Positions 8,115 through 16,472 are shown, counted from the stretch's first letter. The stretch is DNA of 64,000 bases from JANMDU01 sp031375105 (GCA_031375105.1 JANMHJ010000035.1:56409-120408), one strand, 5' to 3'. Notes: generated from the letters alone by a model not told the origin. Numbers and translations: made by a program.

Positions 8115-11100
8115 ATGACGAGCCCCACAAACCCCTTTATTCACCTGCGTTTGCATTCGGAATTTTCTGTGGTGGACGGCACAGTGCGTATTGACGAGGC
8201 CGCCAAAGCTGCTGCTCAGGACGCGCAGGGCGCACTGGCCCTGACGGATTTCAACAATCTGTTTGGCGCAGTGAAGTTTTACAAAGGTGGGCGTGGTGCT
8301 GGCATCAAGCCCATCATTGGCGCAGAGTTGCTGCTGGATGCGGTAGGGGCGGAGGCTGGCAAAGAACCCGTCACCTCGCGCATTGTGTTGTTGGTGCAAA
8401 ACCAAACAGGCTACCTGAATTTATGTGAGCTGATCTCGCGTGGCTGGACGCAAAACGCTGTGCGAGCCAATGCCGTGTGCAAACTCGCTTGGCTTCAAGA
8501 GTTATCCAATGGTTTGATTCTTCTGTCGGGCGCGCAAGCTGGCCCGCTGGGCGCTGCGCTCTTGCAAGGCGATGAAGCCAAAGCCAATGAGTTGGCGCTG
8601 AAACTCACCACCCTGTTTCCGCATCGCTTCTATATTGAGCTGCAACGCGCAGGCCGCGCAGATGATGAGGCGCATGTGGTGGCTGCAGTGAAGTTAGCCG
8701 CTCGCATGAAGCTGCCCGTGGTGGCAACGCACCCCGTGCAGTTTTTGAAGCGTGAGGATTACGAAGCGCATGAAGCGCGCATTTGCATTTCTGAAGGTGA
8801 GATTTTGGGCAATGCACGGCGCGTGCGCAAGTTCACGCGCGAGCAGTATTTCAAATCATCGGCGGAAATGGCGCAGCTTTTTGCCGACTTGCCCAGCGCT
8901 TTGGCCAACACACTGGAGATTGCCAAACGCTGCAACATCACACTCGAATTGGGTAAATCCAAGCTACCGAATTTCCCCACGCCTTTGGTCAATGGGCAGC
9001 AGCTGTCTGCCGATGATTATTTTCGCCATGTGTCGCACGAAGGCTTGAAAGAGCGCATGGCAATGCTTTACCCCCAAGAGGCGGAGCGCGAGAAGCAAAT
9101 GCCCATTTATTTGGAGCGGCTCGAATTTGAGATGGCCACGATTTTGAAAATGGGCTTTCCAGGCTACTTTTTGATTGTGGGTGATTTCATTCAGTGGGCC
9201 AAAGCCAATGGTTGCCCGGTGGGGCCAGGGCGTGGCTCAGGTGCGGGTTCGCTGGTGGCGTATGCCTTGAAGATCACTGATCTGGATCCGCTGCAATACA
9301 AGCTGTTGTTTGAGCGCTTCTTGAATCCAGATCGCGTCTCCATGCCCGACTTCGATATTGACTTTTGCCAAGCCAATCGGGATCGCGTGATTGATTACGT
9401 GAAAGCAAAGTATGGCAAAGAGGCGGTGAGCCAAATCGTTACCTTTGGCACCATGGCAGCGCGAGCTGCGGTGCGAGATGTGGGGCGTGTCATGGACATG
9501 AGTTACACGTTCTGCGATGGCATCAGCAAACTGATTCCGAATAAGCCGGGCCAACACATCACGCTCGAAGGTGCGCTCAAAGCCGAGCCGATTTTTCAAG
9601 AGCGCTATGACCGCGAAGAAGAGGTGCGCACACTGGTGGACATGGCGCAAAAACTCGAGGGCATGACGCGAAATGTGGGCATGCATGCTGGCGGCGTGCT
9701 GATCGCGCCCGGCAAGCTGACTGATTTTTGCCCGCTGTATCAGCAGCCTGGTTCAGATTCGGCAGTGAGCCAGTATGACAAAGATGATGTGGAGGCCGTA
9801 GGCCTGGTGAAGTTTGACTTCTTAGGCCTGGCCACGCTCACTATTCTTGAGCTGGCCAAAGATTTCATCGTGCAGCGCCATCCGGGGCAAAAAGATTTTT
9901 CGTTTGAAGCGATTCCACTTGACGATGCGCTCACCTACAAGCTGTTTGCCGATGGCAAAACGGAAGCGGTGTTCCAGTTTGAAAGCCGAGGTATGCAGGG
10001 CATGCTGCGCGATGCCAAGCCGACGCGGCTGGAAGATTTGATTGCGCTGAATGCGTTGTATCGCCCCGGCCCGATGGATCTGATCCCCAGTTTTGTGGCA
10101 CGCAAGCATGGCCGCGAAGAAATTGAGTATCCGCATCCCCTGGTGGCTGAAATGCTCTCCGAGACCTACGGCATCATGGTCTACCAAGAGCAGGTGATGC
10201 AAACTGCGCAGATTCTGGGCGGCTACTCACTGGGTGGCGCAGATTTACTGCGTCGCGCGATGGGCAAGAAAAAAGCCGAAGAGATGGCCGAACATCGCGG
10301 CATCTTCCGCGAAGGTGCGGCGAAAAACAATATTCCCGAAGCCAAAGCGGATGAGATTTTTGACTTGATGGAAAAGTTTGCAGGCTATGGCTTTAACAAG
10401 AGCCATGCTGCAGCTTATTCCTTGCTGGCATATCACACGGGTTGGTTGAAAAGGCATTTCACCGCCGAATTCTTCTGTGCCAACATGACGATTGAGATGG
10501 ACAACACCGACAAGCTCAAGATGTTGTTTGAAGACGCGACAAACCATTTTGGATTAACGTTTGAACCGCCGGATGTGAACCGCGGCTTGCATCGCTTTGA
10601 GCCGGTGAGCGATAAAGTCATTCGCTATGGCTTGGGCGCGGTCAAGGGCACGGGGCAGCAGGCGGTCGAAGCGATCATTGCAGCACGTGAAGGACGCGGC
10701 CCCTCCGGGAGCGAATGCGGCGCATTCAAGAGCTTGTTTGATTTCTGCGCCCGCGTCGAGCGAAGCAAGATCAACAAACGCACGGTGGAGGCGCTCATCA
10801 AGGCAGGTGCGTTTGACAGCCTGCATTTGAACCGCGCTGCGCTCTTGGCCTCGGTGGATCTGGCGATGGATTTTGCTGAAACTTTGGAGGCGAATGTCAA
10901 CCAAGGCGGCTTATTTGACATGATGGATTCTCATGCGGCCAGCACACAAGAGCCGCCCTTGGTTGAGGCCATGCCTTGGGGTGTGAAAGAGCGCTTGTCG
11001 CTGGAGAAAACGGCCGTAGGTTTCTTCCTCTCTGGCCATTTATTTGACGAGAGTGAGCGTGAGCTGCGCCAATTCGTCAAACTTAAAGTAGACGACCTGA

Positions 11101-11651
11101 TGGAATCACGAGACCCGCGCACCGTCGGTGGCATCGTGAGCGATCTGCGCGTGATCACTGGGCAGCGCGGTAAGCTCGCTATTTTCAAGATTGACGATAA
11201 ATCCGGCGTGATTGAAGCCACAGCCGATGAAGCTTTGCTCAACGCTAACAAGCTCGTGCTCAAAGACGACGAGTTGCTGATTTTTGAGGGCAAAGTGCAG
11301 CCAGATCGCTTCTCGGGCGGGCTGCGTATGCAAGTCAACCGTATTTGGGATTTACCTACGGCCCGTGCGAAGTTTGGCCGCTATCTGAAGGTCGCGGTCA
11401 ATGGTAAAGCACCCGATCTAGACCGCATGGTGCGAGAGTTTCCACCGAAGAAAGAAGAAACAGAGCAGGGAACTTTGCTGCGCGGATTGAGCGTGCGCTA
11501 TGCGTTGTGGCGTGAAGGCGAGGGTTTAAATGCCAGTGCAGAAATTGAGTTGGGCGAACGCGCTAAATTCTTCCCCAGTGATGCGGCGCTAGCGAGCTGG
11601 ATCGCGCAGGCGCATGCGGGTGATGCGCAAATTGTCTATTCGCCAGGCTGA
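8115..11651 (+). CDS. dnaE: DNA polymerase III alpha subunit
   Basis: Replicative C-family DNA polymerase. An N-terminal PHP domain (FIHLRLHSEFSVVDGTVRI) is followed by the palm with catalytic aspartates in PDFDIDFCQANRDRVIDY (D412, D414), the conserved GPGRGSGAGSLVAYAL and GFNKSHAAAYSLLAYHTGWLK segments, and C-terminal helix-hairpin-helix and OB-fold parts (GGIVSDLRVITGQRGKLAIF). Length 1178 is typical. Its own start codon follows the greA terminator closely. Confidence 0.97.
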   Translation: MTSPTNPFIHLRLHSEFSVVDGTVRIDEAAKAAAQDAQGALALTDFNNLFGAVKFYKGGRGAGIKPIIGAELLLDAVGAEAGKEPVTSRIVLLVQNQTGYLNLCELISRGWTQNAVRANAVCKLAWLQELSNGLILLSGAQAGPLGAALLQGDEAKANELALKLTTLFPHRFYIELQRAGRADDEAHVVAAVKLAARMKLPVVATHPVQFLKREDYEAHEARICISEGEILGNARRVRKFTREQYFKSSAEMAQLFADLPSALANTLEIAKRCNITLELGKSKLPNFPTPLVNGQQLSADDYFRHVSHEGLKERMAMLYPQEAEREKQMPIYLERLEFEMATILKMGFPGYFLIVGDFIQWAKANGCPVGPGRGSGAGSLVAYALKITDLDPLQYKLLFERFLNPDRVSMPDFDIDFCQANRDRVIDYVKAKYGKEAVSQIVTFGTMAARAAVRDVGRVMDMSYTFCDGISKLIPNKPGQHITLEGALKAEPIFQERYDREEEVRTLVDMAQKLEGMTRNVGMHAGGVLIAPGKLTDFCPLYQQPGSDSAVSQYDKDDVEAVGLVKFDFLGLATLTILELAKDFIVQRHPGQKDFSFEAIPLDDALTYKLFADGKTEAVFQFESRGMQGMLRDAKPTRLEDLIALNALYRPGPMDLIPSFVARKHGREEIEYPHPLVAEMLSETYGIMVYQEQVMQTAQILGGYSLGGADLLRRAMGKKKAEEMAEHRGIFREGAAKNNIPEAKADEIFDLMEKFAGYGFNKSHAAAYSLLAYHTGWLKRHFTAEFFCANMTIEMDNTDKLKMLFEDATNHFGLTFEPPDVNRGLHRFEPVSDKVIRYGLGAVKGTGQQAVEAIIAAREGRGPSGSECGAFKSLFDFCARVERSKINKRTVEALIKAGAFDSLHLNRAALLASVDLAMDFAETLEANVNQGGLFDMMDSHAASTQEPPLVEAMPWGVKERLSLEKTAVGFFLSGHLFDESERELRQFVKLKVDDLMESRDPRTVGGIVSDLRVITGQRGKLAIFKIDDKSGVIEATADEALLNANKLVLKDDELLIFEGKVQPDRFSGGLRMQVNRIWDLPTARAKFGRYLKVAVNGKAPDLDRMVREFPPKKEETEQGTLLRGLSVRYALWREGEGLNASAEIELGERAKFFPSDAALASWIAQAHAGDAQIVYSPG

Positions 11652-11675
11652 TCCCCGACCCTTATCATCCAAGTC

Positions 11676-12659
11676 ATGTCTAAGATTTACGTTTATTCCC
11701 CCAGTGGCGCGGTGCGTGACAAAGCGGCTTTCAAGCGCGGCGTGCAGCGCCTGAAAACGCTGGAGCATGAAGTAGAAATTGATCCTGCGGCGCTCAAATC
11801 GGTGCAGCGCTTTGCCGGAGATGATGCCGAGCGCTTGCAAGCGATCGAGCGAGCAGCCGCCAGCGGTGCGGATGTGGCCTTGATCACGCGCGGCGGTTAT
11901 GGCCTGTCGCGCAGCTTGCCGCAGATCAACTACAAAGCGGTCGCCAAGTCGGTTGAGCGTGGCATGCTTTGGGTGGGTGTGAGTGATTTCACGGCGTTTC
12001 AAGCGGCGCTGTATGCCAAAACAGGTGCTGTGACTTGGGCGGGCCCGTCGCTGTGTGCGGATTTTGGCTGCGGTGACTCGGCAGAAGGCCACGACAACGC
12101 CCCCGACGACATCATGGAAGCCTGTTTTGACGATCTGGTTCAAGGTGTGTGCGAAGGATCCGGCTGGAGCATGCCTGCGGCTGATTTCAAGGTTACTCCT
12201 AAATCAATAGCAAACTATGCAGATAATATAACGGGAAGAAGCCATTTTCATCACAAAAATATCAAAACACGGGGCGTTCTATGGGGTGGCAATCTGGCCA
12301 CACTCACCAGCCTGCTGGGTACGCCGTATCTGCCGTCCATCAAAAAAGGCATTCTGTGGTTTGAGGATGTGGCCGAGCATCCCTACAAAGTGGAGCGCAT
12401 GCTGTTGCAATGGCTGAATTCGGGCATCTTGGCGCAGCAAAAAGCCATCGTTTTCGGCCAATTTTCCAATTACAAGCTCACGCCGCATGACAAAGGCTTC
12501 AAGCTGCAAACCGTGATCGAGCGCTTGCGCAGCCAGCTCAAGATTCCCGTGCTGACCGGCTTGCCTTTTGGCCATGTCGCCACCAAAGTTTGCTTGCCTT
12601 TTGGACAAAAAGTCAATGTCATGACCGATGGGCGCGATGCGCTTCTTTACTGGGGTTGA
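11676..12659 (+). CDS. ldcA: S66-family LD-carboxypeptidase (muramoyltetrapeptide carboxypeptidase)
   Basis: Serine peptidase that removes the terminal D-Ala from recycled muropeptide tetrapeptides in the cytoplasm. S66 features seen: the RGGYGLSRSL segment near the nucleophile region, GVSDFTAFQ, WGGNLATLTSLLGTPYLP, WFEDVAEHPYKVERML with the expected catalytic Glu, and LPFGH with the expected His. Length 327 is close to the family norm of about 300. Repeat copy E encodes the linker SIANYADNITGRSHF just before the GGNL segment, in frame and in a variable loop. The symbol is by family, not proven orthology. Confidence 0.88.
   Translation: MSKIYVYSPSGAVRDKAAFKRGVQRLKTLEHEVEIDPAALKSVQRFAGDDAERLQAIERAAASGADVALITRGGYGLSRSLPQINYKAVAKSVERGMLWVGVSDFTAFQAALYAKTGAVTWAGPSLCADFGCGDSAEGHDNAPDDIMEACFDDLVQGVCEGSGWSMPAADFKVTPKSIANYADNITGRSHFHHKNIKTRGVLWGGNLATLTSLLGTPYLPSIKKGILWFEDVAEHPYKVERMLLQWLNSGILAQQKAIVFGQFSNYKLTPHDKGFKLQTVIERLRSQLKIPVLTGLPFGHVATKVCLPFGQKVNVMTDGRDALLYWG
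12193..12243 (+). repeat. Dispersed repeat copy E, inside the LD-carboxypeptidase gene
   Basis: Forward copy: AAATCAATAGCAAACTATGC, then ATATAACGGGAAGAAGCC. It is translated in frame. Confidence 0.75.
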
Positions 12660-13019
12660 ATGCTTTGATCTCAGTCGTCAGATTGAAGAGATCAGGCTCC
12701 AGAGCAGCCTCAGTGGCAGCAGAATTGTGTATAAGTGTTGTTTATTGACAAATACAAGTGTTTAATTAAAGTCATCGCTCATGAGTGAAGATTAAGCTAA
12801 ATCTTTTAATTTGATATTAATTTTTTATCAGTTTGTTTTTCCTGAGATACAACACTAGGGTTTGCGGCCTAATGTGACAAAATGCAAGAATTTCTAATGC
12901 TTTAGATTTACACTTATAGATCGTTGAGTAAGTTTTCGACTTGCTTTGTCCTATATTCGCGCACGTCAAAGATAGGTAGAGTTAACCATTGCTTGGCCTT
13001 ATGGCATAAACTGTATCCA
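12660..13019 (+). promoter_or_regulatory. AT-rich region upstream of the rhodopsin-linked genes
   Basis: 360 bases with no credible gene and clearly more AT-rich than its surroundings. It holds TATAAGTGTT (12730-12739), ACAAGTGTTTAATTA (12754-12768) and, on the other strand, TATAAGTGTA (12909-12918), i.e. three matches to a TAYAAGTGT-like word. A TTGACA hexamer is at 12745-12750 and a TATATT hexamer at 12952-12957, but they are not suitably spaced from each other. It probably contains the promoter and operators of the downstream operon; the exact start cannot be placed. Confidence 0.5.
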
Positions 13020-13637
13020 ATGTCCAATAAATATTTTGCCCGTACCGCTGAAGGCCAAGCCGCTGCCTACGATGCTGCGTCGGCGATGCCGCGCAAGCTG
13101 CGTTCTTTGCTGAAGGTCATTGACGGGAAAACGAGCAACGCAGTATTTGCCAGTAGCCTACGGGCGTTTGGCGATGTGCAGGGTCTCTTGACTTCCTTGC
13201 AGTCTGCCGGTCTGATTGAGTTGCGTAACGACGTGGTTGAGCCGGTGGCGGCATCTTCAGCCAACAGCACGGCAGGCGTTTCGCGCGGCGGCTTTCGAAA
13301 AGCCCCTTCAGCCGCCGAATCTGAGGGATTTGCACCCACGCAGGCCATTCACACACAATCGCATTTGAATTCTGATGTCCGCGCAGGCGCATCAGGAATG
13401 CAACAGCAACAAGAGCGCCAGCAAGATTTGCAGTTGCTCGCACAAGATATGTCGAGTTTTGTGTTGGCCTATGTGCCTGAGCAAGCTTTCAGTGTGCTCA
13501 GTGAGCTGGAGCAAATTTCCGCCATGGAGCAAATGGCCGTTTTGCTTGGCGGCTATGAGCTGATCGTGCGCCATGTGGGCGAGCCAGCGCGGATTCATTT
13601 GATGCACGTGCGCCAAATCTTAGGTAAGTGGCTATGA
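13020..13637 (+). CDS. Unknown protein, winged-helix-like N-domain plus C-terminal helical domain (paralog 1)
   Basis: I do not recognise a named family. The protein has 205 residues from the ATG at 13020; an upstream in-frame start at 12924 lies in the AT-rich spacer and adds residues unlike the rest. Residues about 24-72 (PRKLRSLLKVIDGKTSN through SAGLIELRND) look like a small winged-helix fold. A Ser/Ala/Gly-rich linker with a Gln run (MQQQQERQQ) follows, then a helical region of about 65 residues. Both ends align by eye with the protein at 14015, and the N-domain also with the one at 13634. Its stop overlaps the next start (ATGA). Position suggests a role tied to the rhodopsins, but function is unknown. 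Confidence 0.75.
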   Translation: MSNKYFARTAEGQAAAYDAASAMPRKLRSLLKVIDGKTSNAVFASSLRAFGDVQGLLTSLQSAGLIELRNDVVEPVAASSANSTAGVSRGGFRKAPSAAESEGFAPTQAIHTQSHLNSDVRAGASGMQQQQERQQDLQLLAQDMSSFVLAYVPEQAFSVLSELEQISAMEQMAVLLGGYELIVRHVGEPARIHLMHVRQILGKWL

Positions 13638-13984
13638 AGCAAGAGGATATTGCTTTCCAGCAGATTGTGTTTGCCATCACCGTGCAAGGCTATGCAGAAT
13701 TGCGTAACACCGACACCCGACTCAATTTGCAAGAACGTACGGTGTTAACTTTGATTGACGGCGTGTGCCCGGTGGCGCAATATCTGCCGTTTCTGAGCAG
13801 TTTTGAGCCGGTGGTGCAAAAGATGCAAAAGCTGGAGCAATTGGGTTTGCTACGCCGCGTGGGCAAGGTGACATCGGCGGCTGTGATTGGGTTTGGTGAG
13901 AGGGTCAGCGCAGATAAACAAGTCTCGCGCTGGCACAGTATTTCCGCAGAGCGTGAAGCGTCTGGCTTCATTTCTTTGCTTTAA
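13634..13984 (+). CDS. Unknown short protein, winged-helix-like domain only (paralog 2)
   Basis: 116 residues starting at an ATGA overlap with the previous gene, which decides this start over the GTG at 13628. The core LQERTVLTLIDGVCPVAQYL through LEQLGLLRRVGKV matches the N-terminal segment of its two neighbours (pattern R-x-L-x-x-I-D-G, then a helix ending in LxxxGL). The C-terminal helical domain of the other two is absent and replaced by a short tail. No catalytic motif, signal peptide or membrane segment is seen. A role as a small DNA- or protein-binding partner is inference. Confidence 0.75.
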   Translation: MKQEDIAFQQIVFAITVQGYAELRNTDTRLNLQERTVLTLIDGVCPVAQYLPFLSSFEPVVQKMQKLEQLGLLRRVGKVTSAAVIGFGERVSADKQVSRWHSISAEREASGFISLL

Positions 13985-14014
13985 ACATCGTCGATTCCGA
14001 CAAGGAGCGTTTCC

Positions 14015-14599
14015 ATGGGCATGATTTACCGCAAGTCTCTCAAAGGCATTGATGAATTGGCCTTCAAGACCCATGGCCTGCCCATGCGGCTGATGAGCTA
14101 TCTGATGGCTGTGGATGGGGAAACGAACATCGAACAACTGATGGCACGCAATCCCCAGTTGCCTTCGATGGACGTGGTTTTGCAAGGCTTGGTGCAGCAA
14201 GGTTTTGTGGAAGCGGTAGGCAGCGATGTGAATGTAGTGCAGATGAACACGATGCGTGTGGGGAATGGGGTCAATGTGCCCATGCAAGCACCTGCACCCA
14301 GCTACGCTCCCGCACCCATGCAGCAACAACCGATGCAACAACCGATGCAGCAGCCCATGCAGCAGCCCACGCAGAATGCGGGTTACTCGCCAGAGCTAGA
14401 ACAAATCAAGGCCAATATGGTCAAGGATGTCAGCGGTATTTTGGGATCAGATGCCGCGCCGGTGATCCAGAAAATACAAAACTGCCGCACGAAAGACGAT
14501 CTGTTTGGCTCCATGATGGGCATCAAAAAGATCATCACCATTTACGCGAATGCGGGGCTGGCTGAGAAGTTTGCCATGCGCTACCAGTCTCTCATCTAA
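14015..14599 (+). CDS. Unknown protein, winged-helix-like domain, Met/Gln/Pro repeat linker, helical C-domain (paralog 3)
   Basis: 194 residues with a clear AAGGAG site (14002-14007). Residues about 14-68 (LPMRLMSYLMAVDGETN to QQGFVEAVGSDV) align with paralogs 1 and 2. A linker rich in Pro, Ala and Gln includes a tandem MQQP repeat near residues 102-118. The last 70 residues (ELEQIKANMVKDVSGILG to FAMRYQSLI) align with the C-terminus of paralog 1. The D-T-K rhodopsin starts only 38 bases after its stop with its own strong ribosome site, so the four genes look co-transcribed. Function is unknown. Confidence 0.75.
   Translation: MGMIYRKSLKGIDELAFKTHGLPMRLMSYLMAVDGETNIEQLMARNPQLPSMDVVLQGLVQQGFVEAVGSDVNVVQMNTMRVGNGVNVPMQAPAPSYAPAPMQQQPMQQPMQQPMQQPTQNAGYSPELEQIKANMVKDVSGILGSDAAPVIQKIQNCRTKDDLFGSMMGIKKIITIYANAGLAEKFAMRYQSLI
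14318..14368 (+). repeat. In-frame 12-bp tandem repeat
   Basis: About four units of ATGCARCARCCS encode MQQQP/MQQP in the linker of paralog 3. The number of units is likely to vary between strains. Confidence 0.8.
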
Positions 14600-14637
14600 A
14601 CACCCACACATCATTTCTATTTTTATAAGGAGCTACC

Positions 14638-15384
14638 ATGCAATTCGATCTCATCATGGCCACGCAGTTTTCATTTGCCATCGCATTCCTCGGTATGTTT
14701 GGTGGTGGCATGTATTTCGCCATGATCAAATCTACGCTTCCAGTCGAGCATCAAACTAATGCGGTCACTTCCGCAGTTTATTGCTTCATGGCTGCAATCA
14801 TTTATGCCTTCATCAACTACAAATACGGCATCGGCACCGACGCGCTCGCCAAGGGTGATTACCCGACTGTGCTGCGATACATTGATTGGCTAGTCACCAC
14901 ACCGTTGATCGTTAACAAATTCCCTGAAATGCTGGGTGGCGATGATGCGGCTGCAGTGGCCATCCTCGTGATCGTGGCAGACGTGATGATGATTTTGTTT
15001 GGCTGGGCAGGCGAGACCTCCATCAACGCTGCCAAAGGCCCTACTGTGATTGGTTGGGCAATGTTTGGTGTGGGCTGCTTGGCCTGGTTGTTTATTATTT
15101 TCGTCCTCTATACGGCGGTGACAAACGCCTCGGCGAATAAGCTGGGGCCGATCAAGCAGGGCTTATCGCGTCTTAAGCTCTTCATTGTGTTCGGTTGGCT
15201 GATTTATCCGCTCGGCTTCTTGATCACATTGCTCTCTAGTTCTCCTGACGTGCGCGTCAGCCGCGAGCTGATTTACAACATCGCTGATTTGTTCAACAAA
15301 GTCGGCTTTGGTATGGTGGCAATTTACGCTATTCGCCAGATGGTGCGTGAGAGCAAGATTCGTGAAGCGATGCAGCAGCTCTAA
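14638..15384 (+). CDS. Microbial rhodopsin with a D-T-K helix-C motif
   Basis: Seven-helix retinal protein of 248 residues, with AAGGAG eight bases before the ATG. Helix C reads RYIDWLVTTPLIVNKF: counterion Asp D83, T87, and K94 where pumps normally carry an acidic proton donor. Helix G reads IYNIADLFNKVGFG, giving D217 and the Schiff-base lysine K221. The helix-B His of proteorhodopsins is replaced by Ile. A Lys at the donor site is known from the Exiguobacterium proton-pumping rhodopsin (established knowledge); here it may mean pumping with a Lys donor, slow cycling or a sensory role. There is no signal peptide. It is clearly diverged from the proteorhodopsin next door. Confidence 0.93.
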   Translation: MQFDLIMATQFSFAIAFLGMFGGGMYFAMIKSTLPVEHQTNAVTSAVYCFMAAIIYAFINYKYGIGTDALAKGDYPTVLRYIDWLVTTPLIVNKFPEMLGGDDAAAVAILVIVADVMMILFGWAGETSINAAKGPTVIGWAMFGVGCLAWLFIIFVLYTAVTNASANKLGPIKQGLSRLKLFIVFGWLIYPLGFLITLLSSSPDVRVSRELIYNIADLFNKVGFGMVAIYAIRQMVRESKIREAMQQL

Positions 15385-15402
15385 ATCATCTGCTTTGTAA
15401 TG

Positions 15403-15427
15403 CGCTGGCTTGGGTGAGAAGCCAGCG
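15403..15427 (+). terminator. Hairpin after the first rhodopsin gene
   Basis: Perfect 9-bp stem CGCTGGCTT / AAGCCAGCG with a 7-base loop, 19 bases after the stop. There is no T-run, so it is a weak terminator or an mRNA-stabilising 3' hairpin. Confidence 0.5.
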
Positions 15428-15453
15428 TGTTGCGTACGCGACATGCCTATGAG

Positions 15454-15477
15454 TTGCAGATTGAAAATGGCTATAAT
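15454..15477 (+). promoter_or_regulatory. Possible promoter of the proteorhodopsin gene
   Basis: A perfect TATAAT is at 15472-15477. TTGCAG at 15454 is too close (12 bases) to be a standard -35. It would give a leader of about 100 bases carrying the hairpin at 15529. Confidence 0.35.
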
Positions 15478-15528
15478 TTAGTTTCATGGTTAGTCTGGAC
15501 CTTCGGGATCACTGAAATCATGACAGGA

Positions 15529-15554
15529 GAAAAATCTTCGGATTTTTCATTTTT
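15529..15554 (+). terminator. UUCG-tetraloop hairpin followed by T-run in the proteorhodopsin leader
   Basis: Perfect 8-bp stem GAAAAATC / GATTTTTC closed by the stable loop TTCG (15537-15540), followed by ATTTTT. It lies upstream of the ribosome site AGGAG (15570-15574) and so resembles a weak intrinsic terminator or attenuator within the 5' leader. Confidence 0.55.
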
Positions 15555-15582
15555 CCAGTCATGCTTTCTAGGAGATATCCGC

Positions 15583-16395
15583 ATGATGAATCAGCTATTC
15601 AAAACCAAAATAGCCAAAATATTGGCAGTTGGTACTACAACACTCACAGCCTCTCTCGCTTGCACGCAAGCAGTCGCCGCATCCGGTGCAATTCTCAAAG
15701 CCAACGATTTTGTTGGCATCTCTTTTTGGTTGATCACGATGGCATTGATGGCCTCGACTGTTTTCTTCTTTTTGGAAAGAGATCGTGTTTCAGCTAAATG
15801 GAAAACATCCCTCACAGTATCTGGCTTAGTAACACTGGTCGCTGCTGTGCATTACATGTACATGCGCGAAGTCTGGGTTAGTACAGGTACTTCACCAACG
15901 GTGTTTCGCTACATTGATTGGTTAATCACCGTGCCCTTGCTGATGGTCGAGTTTTACTTGATTTTATCGGCCATCACCAAAGTACCAGCAGGCGTTTTTT
16001 GGCGCTTAATGATTGGCACTTTCGTGATGTTGATTGGTGGCTATCTCGGTGAAGCGGGGTATATGCCTGTCTGGCCAGCGTTCATCATCGGCATGGTGGG
16101 CTGGGCTGCTATTTTGTACGAGATCTTTTTTGGCGAAGCTGGCAAGATCAATGCGCGGAGTGCCCCGCCTGCCGTTCAATCTGCATTCAACACCATGCGC
16201 TGGATTGTGACGATCGGTTGGGCGATTTACCCGATCGGTTATTTCTTTGGCTATCTCACTGGCAGCGGCCCAGAGGCTAGCGCCAACGCCTTGAATCTGA
16301 TTTACAACCTTGCTGATGTGCTTAATAAAATTGCATTCGGCCTAATCATCTGGGTTGTTGCAGTAAGCGAAACCGAGAACGCAGCTAAGAAATAA
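15583..16395 (+). CDS. Green-absorbing proteorhodopsin, light-driven proton pump
   Basis: Canonical proteorhodopsin, 270 residues from the ATG at 15583 (AGGAG 8 bases upstream; the longer open frame from 15427 is leader). An N-terminal signal peptide (about residues 1-33, ending near TQAVAA) is followed by seven helices. Helix B has H90 in AAVHYMYMREVW; helix C RYIDWLITVPLLMVEFY gives D112, T116 and E123, the D-T-E set of outward proton pumps; L120 is at the spectral tuning site, where Leu means green. Helix G NLIYNLADVLNK has D245 and Schiff-base K249. Family knowledge supports H+ export adding to the proton-motive force. Retinal is supplied by the downstream crt-blh genes. Confidence 0.96.
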   Translation: MMNQLFKTKIAKILAVGTTTLTASLACTQAVAASGAILKANDFVGISFWLITMALMASTVFFFLERDRVSAKWKTSLTVSGLVTLVAAVHYMYMREVWVSTGTSPTVFRYIDWLITVPLLMVEFYLILSAITKVPAGVFWRLMIGTFVMLIGGYLGEAGYMPVWPAFIIGMVGWAAILYEIFFGEAGKINARSAPPAVQSAFNTMRWIVTIGWAIYPIGYFFGYLTGSGPEASANALNLIYNLADVLNKIAFGLIIWVVAVSETENAAKK

Positions 16396-16414
16396 GCGCG
16401 TTCGTGAACTTGAC

Positions 16415-16440
16415 CTCTCTGGGATTTATTTTCCAGAGAG
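16415..16440 (+). terminator. Hairpin after the proteorhodopsin gene
   Basis: 10-bp stem CTCTCTGGGA / TTCCAGAGAG with one G-T pair and a 6-base loop, 20 bases after the stop; no T-run. It probably separates or attenuates transcription into crtI. Confidence 0.5.
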
Positions 16441-16472
16441 ATCATGGCTCGATTAAAATAATAAGTGGTCTA

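Noticed and set aside
12924..13019. N-terminal extension of the first unknown protein upstream of the rhodopsins
   Set aside because: It lies in AT-rich spacer without a ribosome site; paralog alignment supports the start at 13020.
14318..14368. Tandem 12-bp repeats considered as a CRISPR
   Set aside because: The units are contiguous without spacers and encode an MQQP linker in frame.
15427..15582. Longer start for the proteorhodopsin
   Set aside because: It would put leader hairpins inside the coding sequence and precede the natural signal peptide; a good AGGAG site supports 15583.
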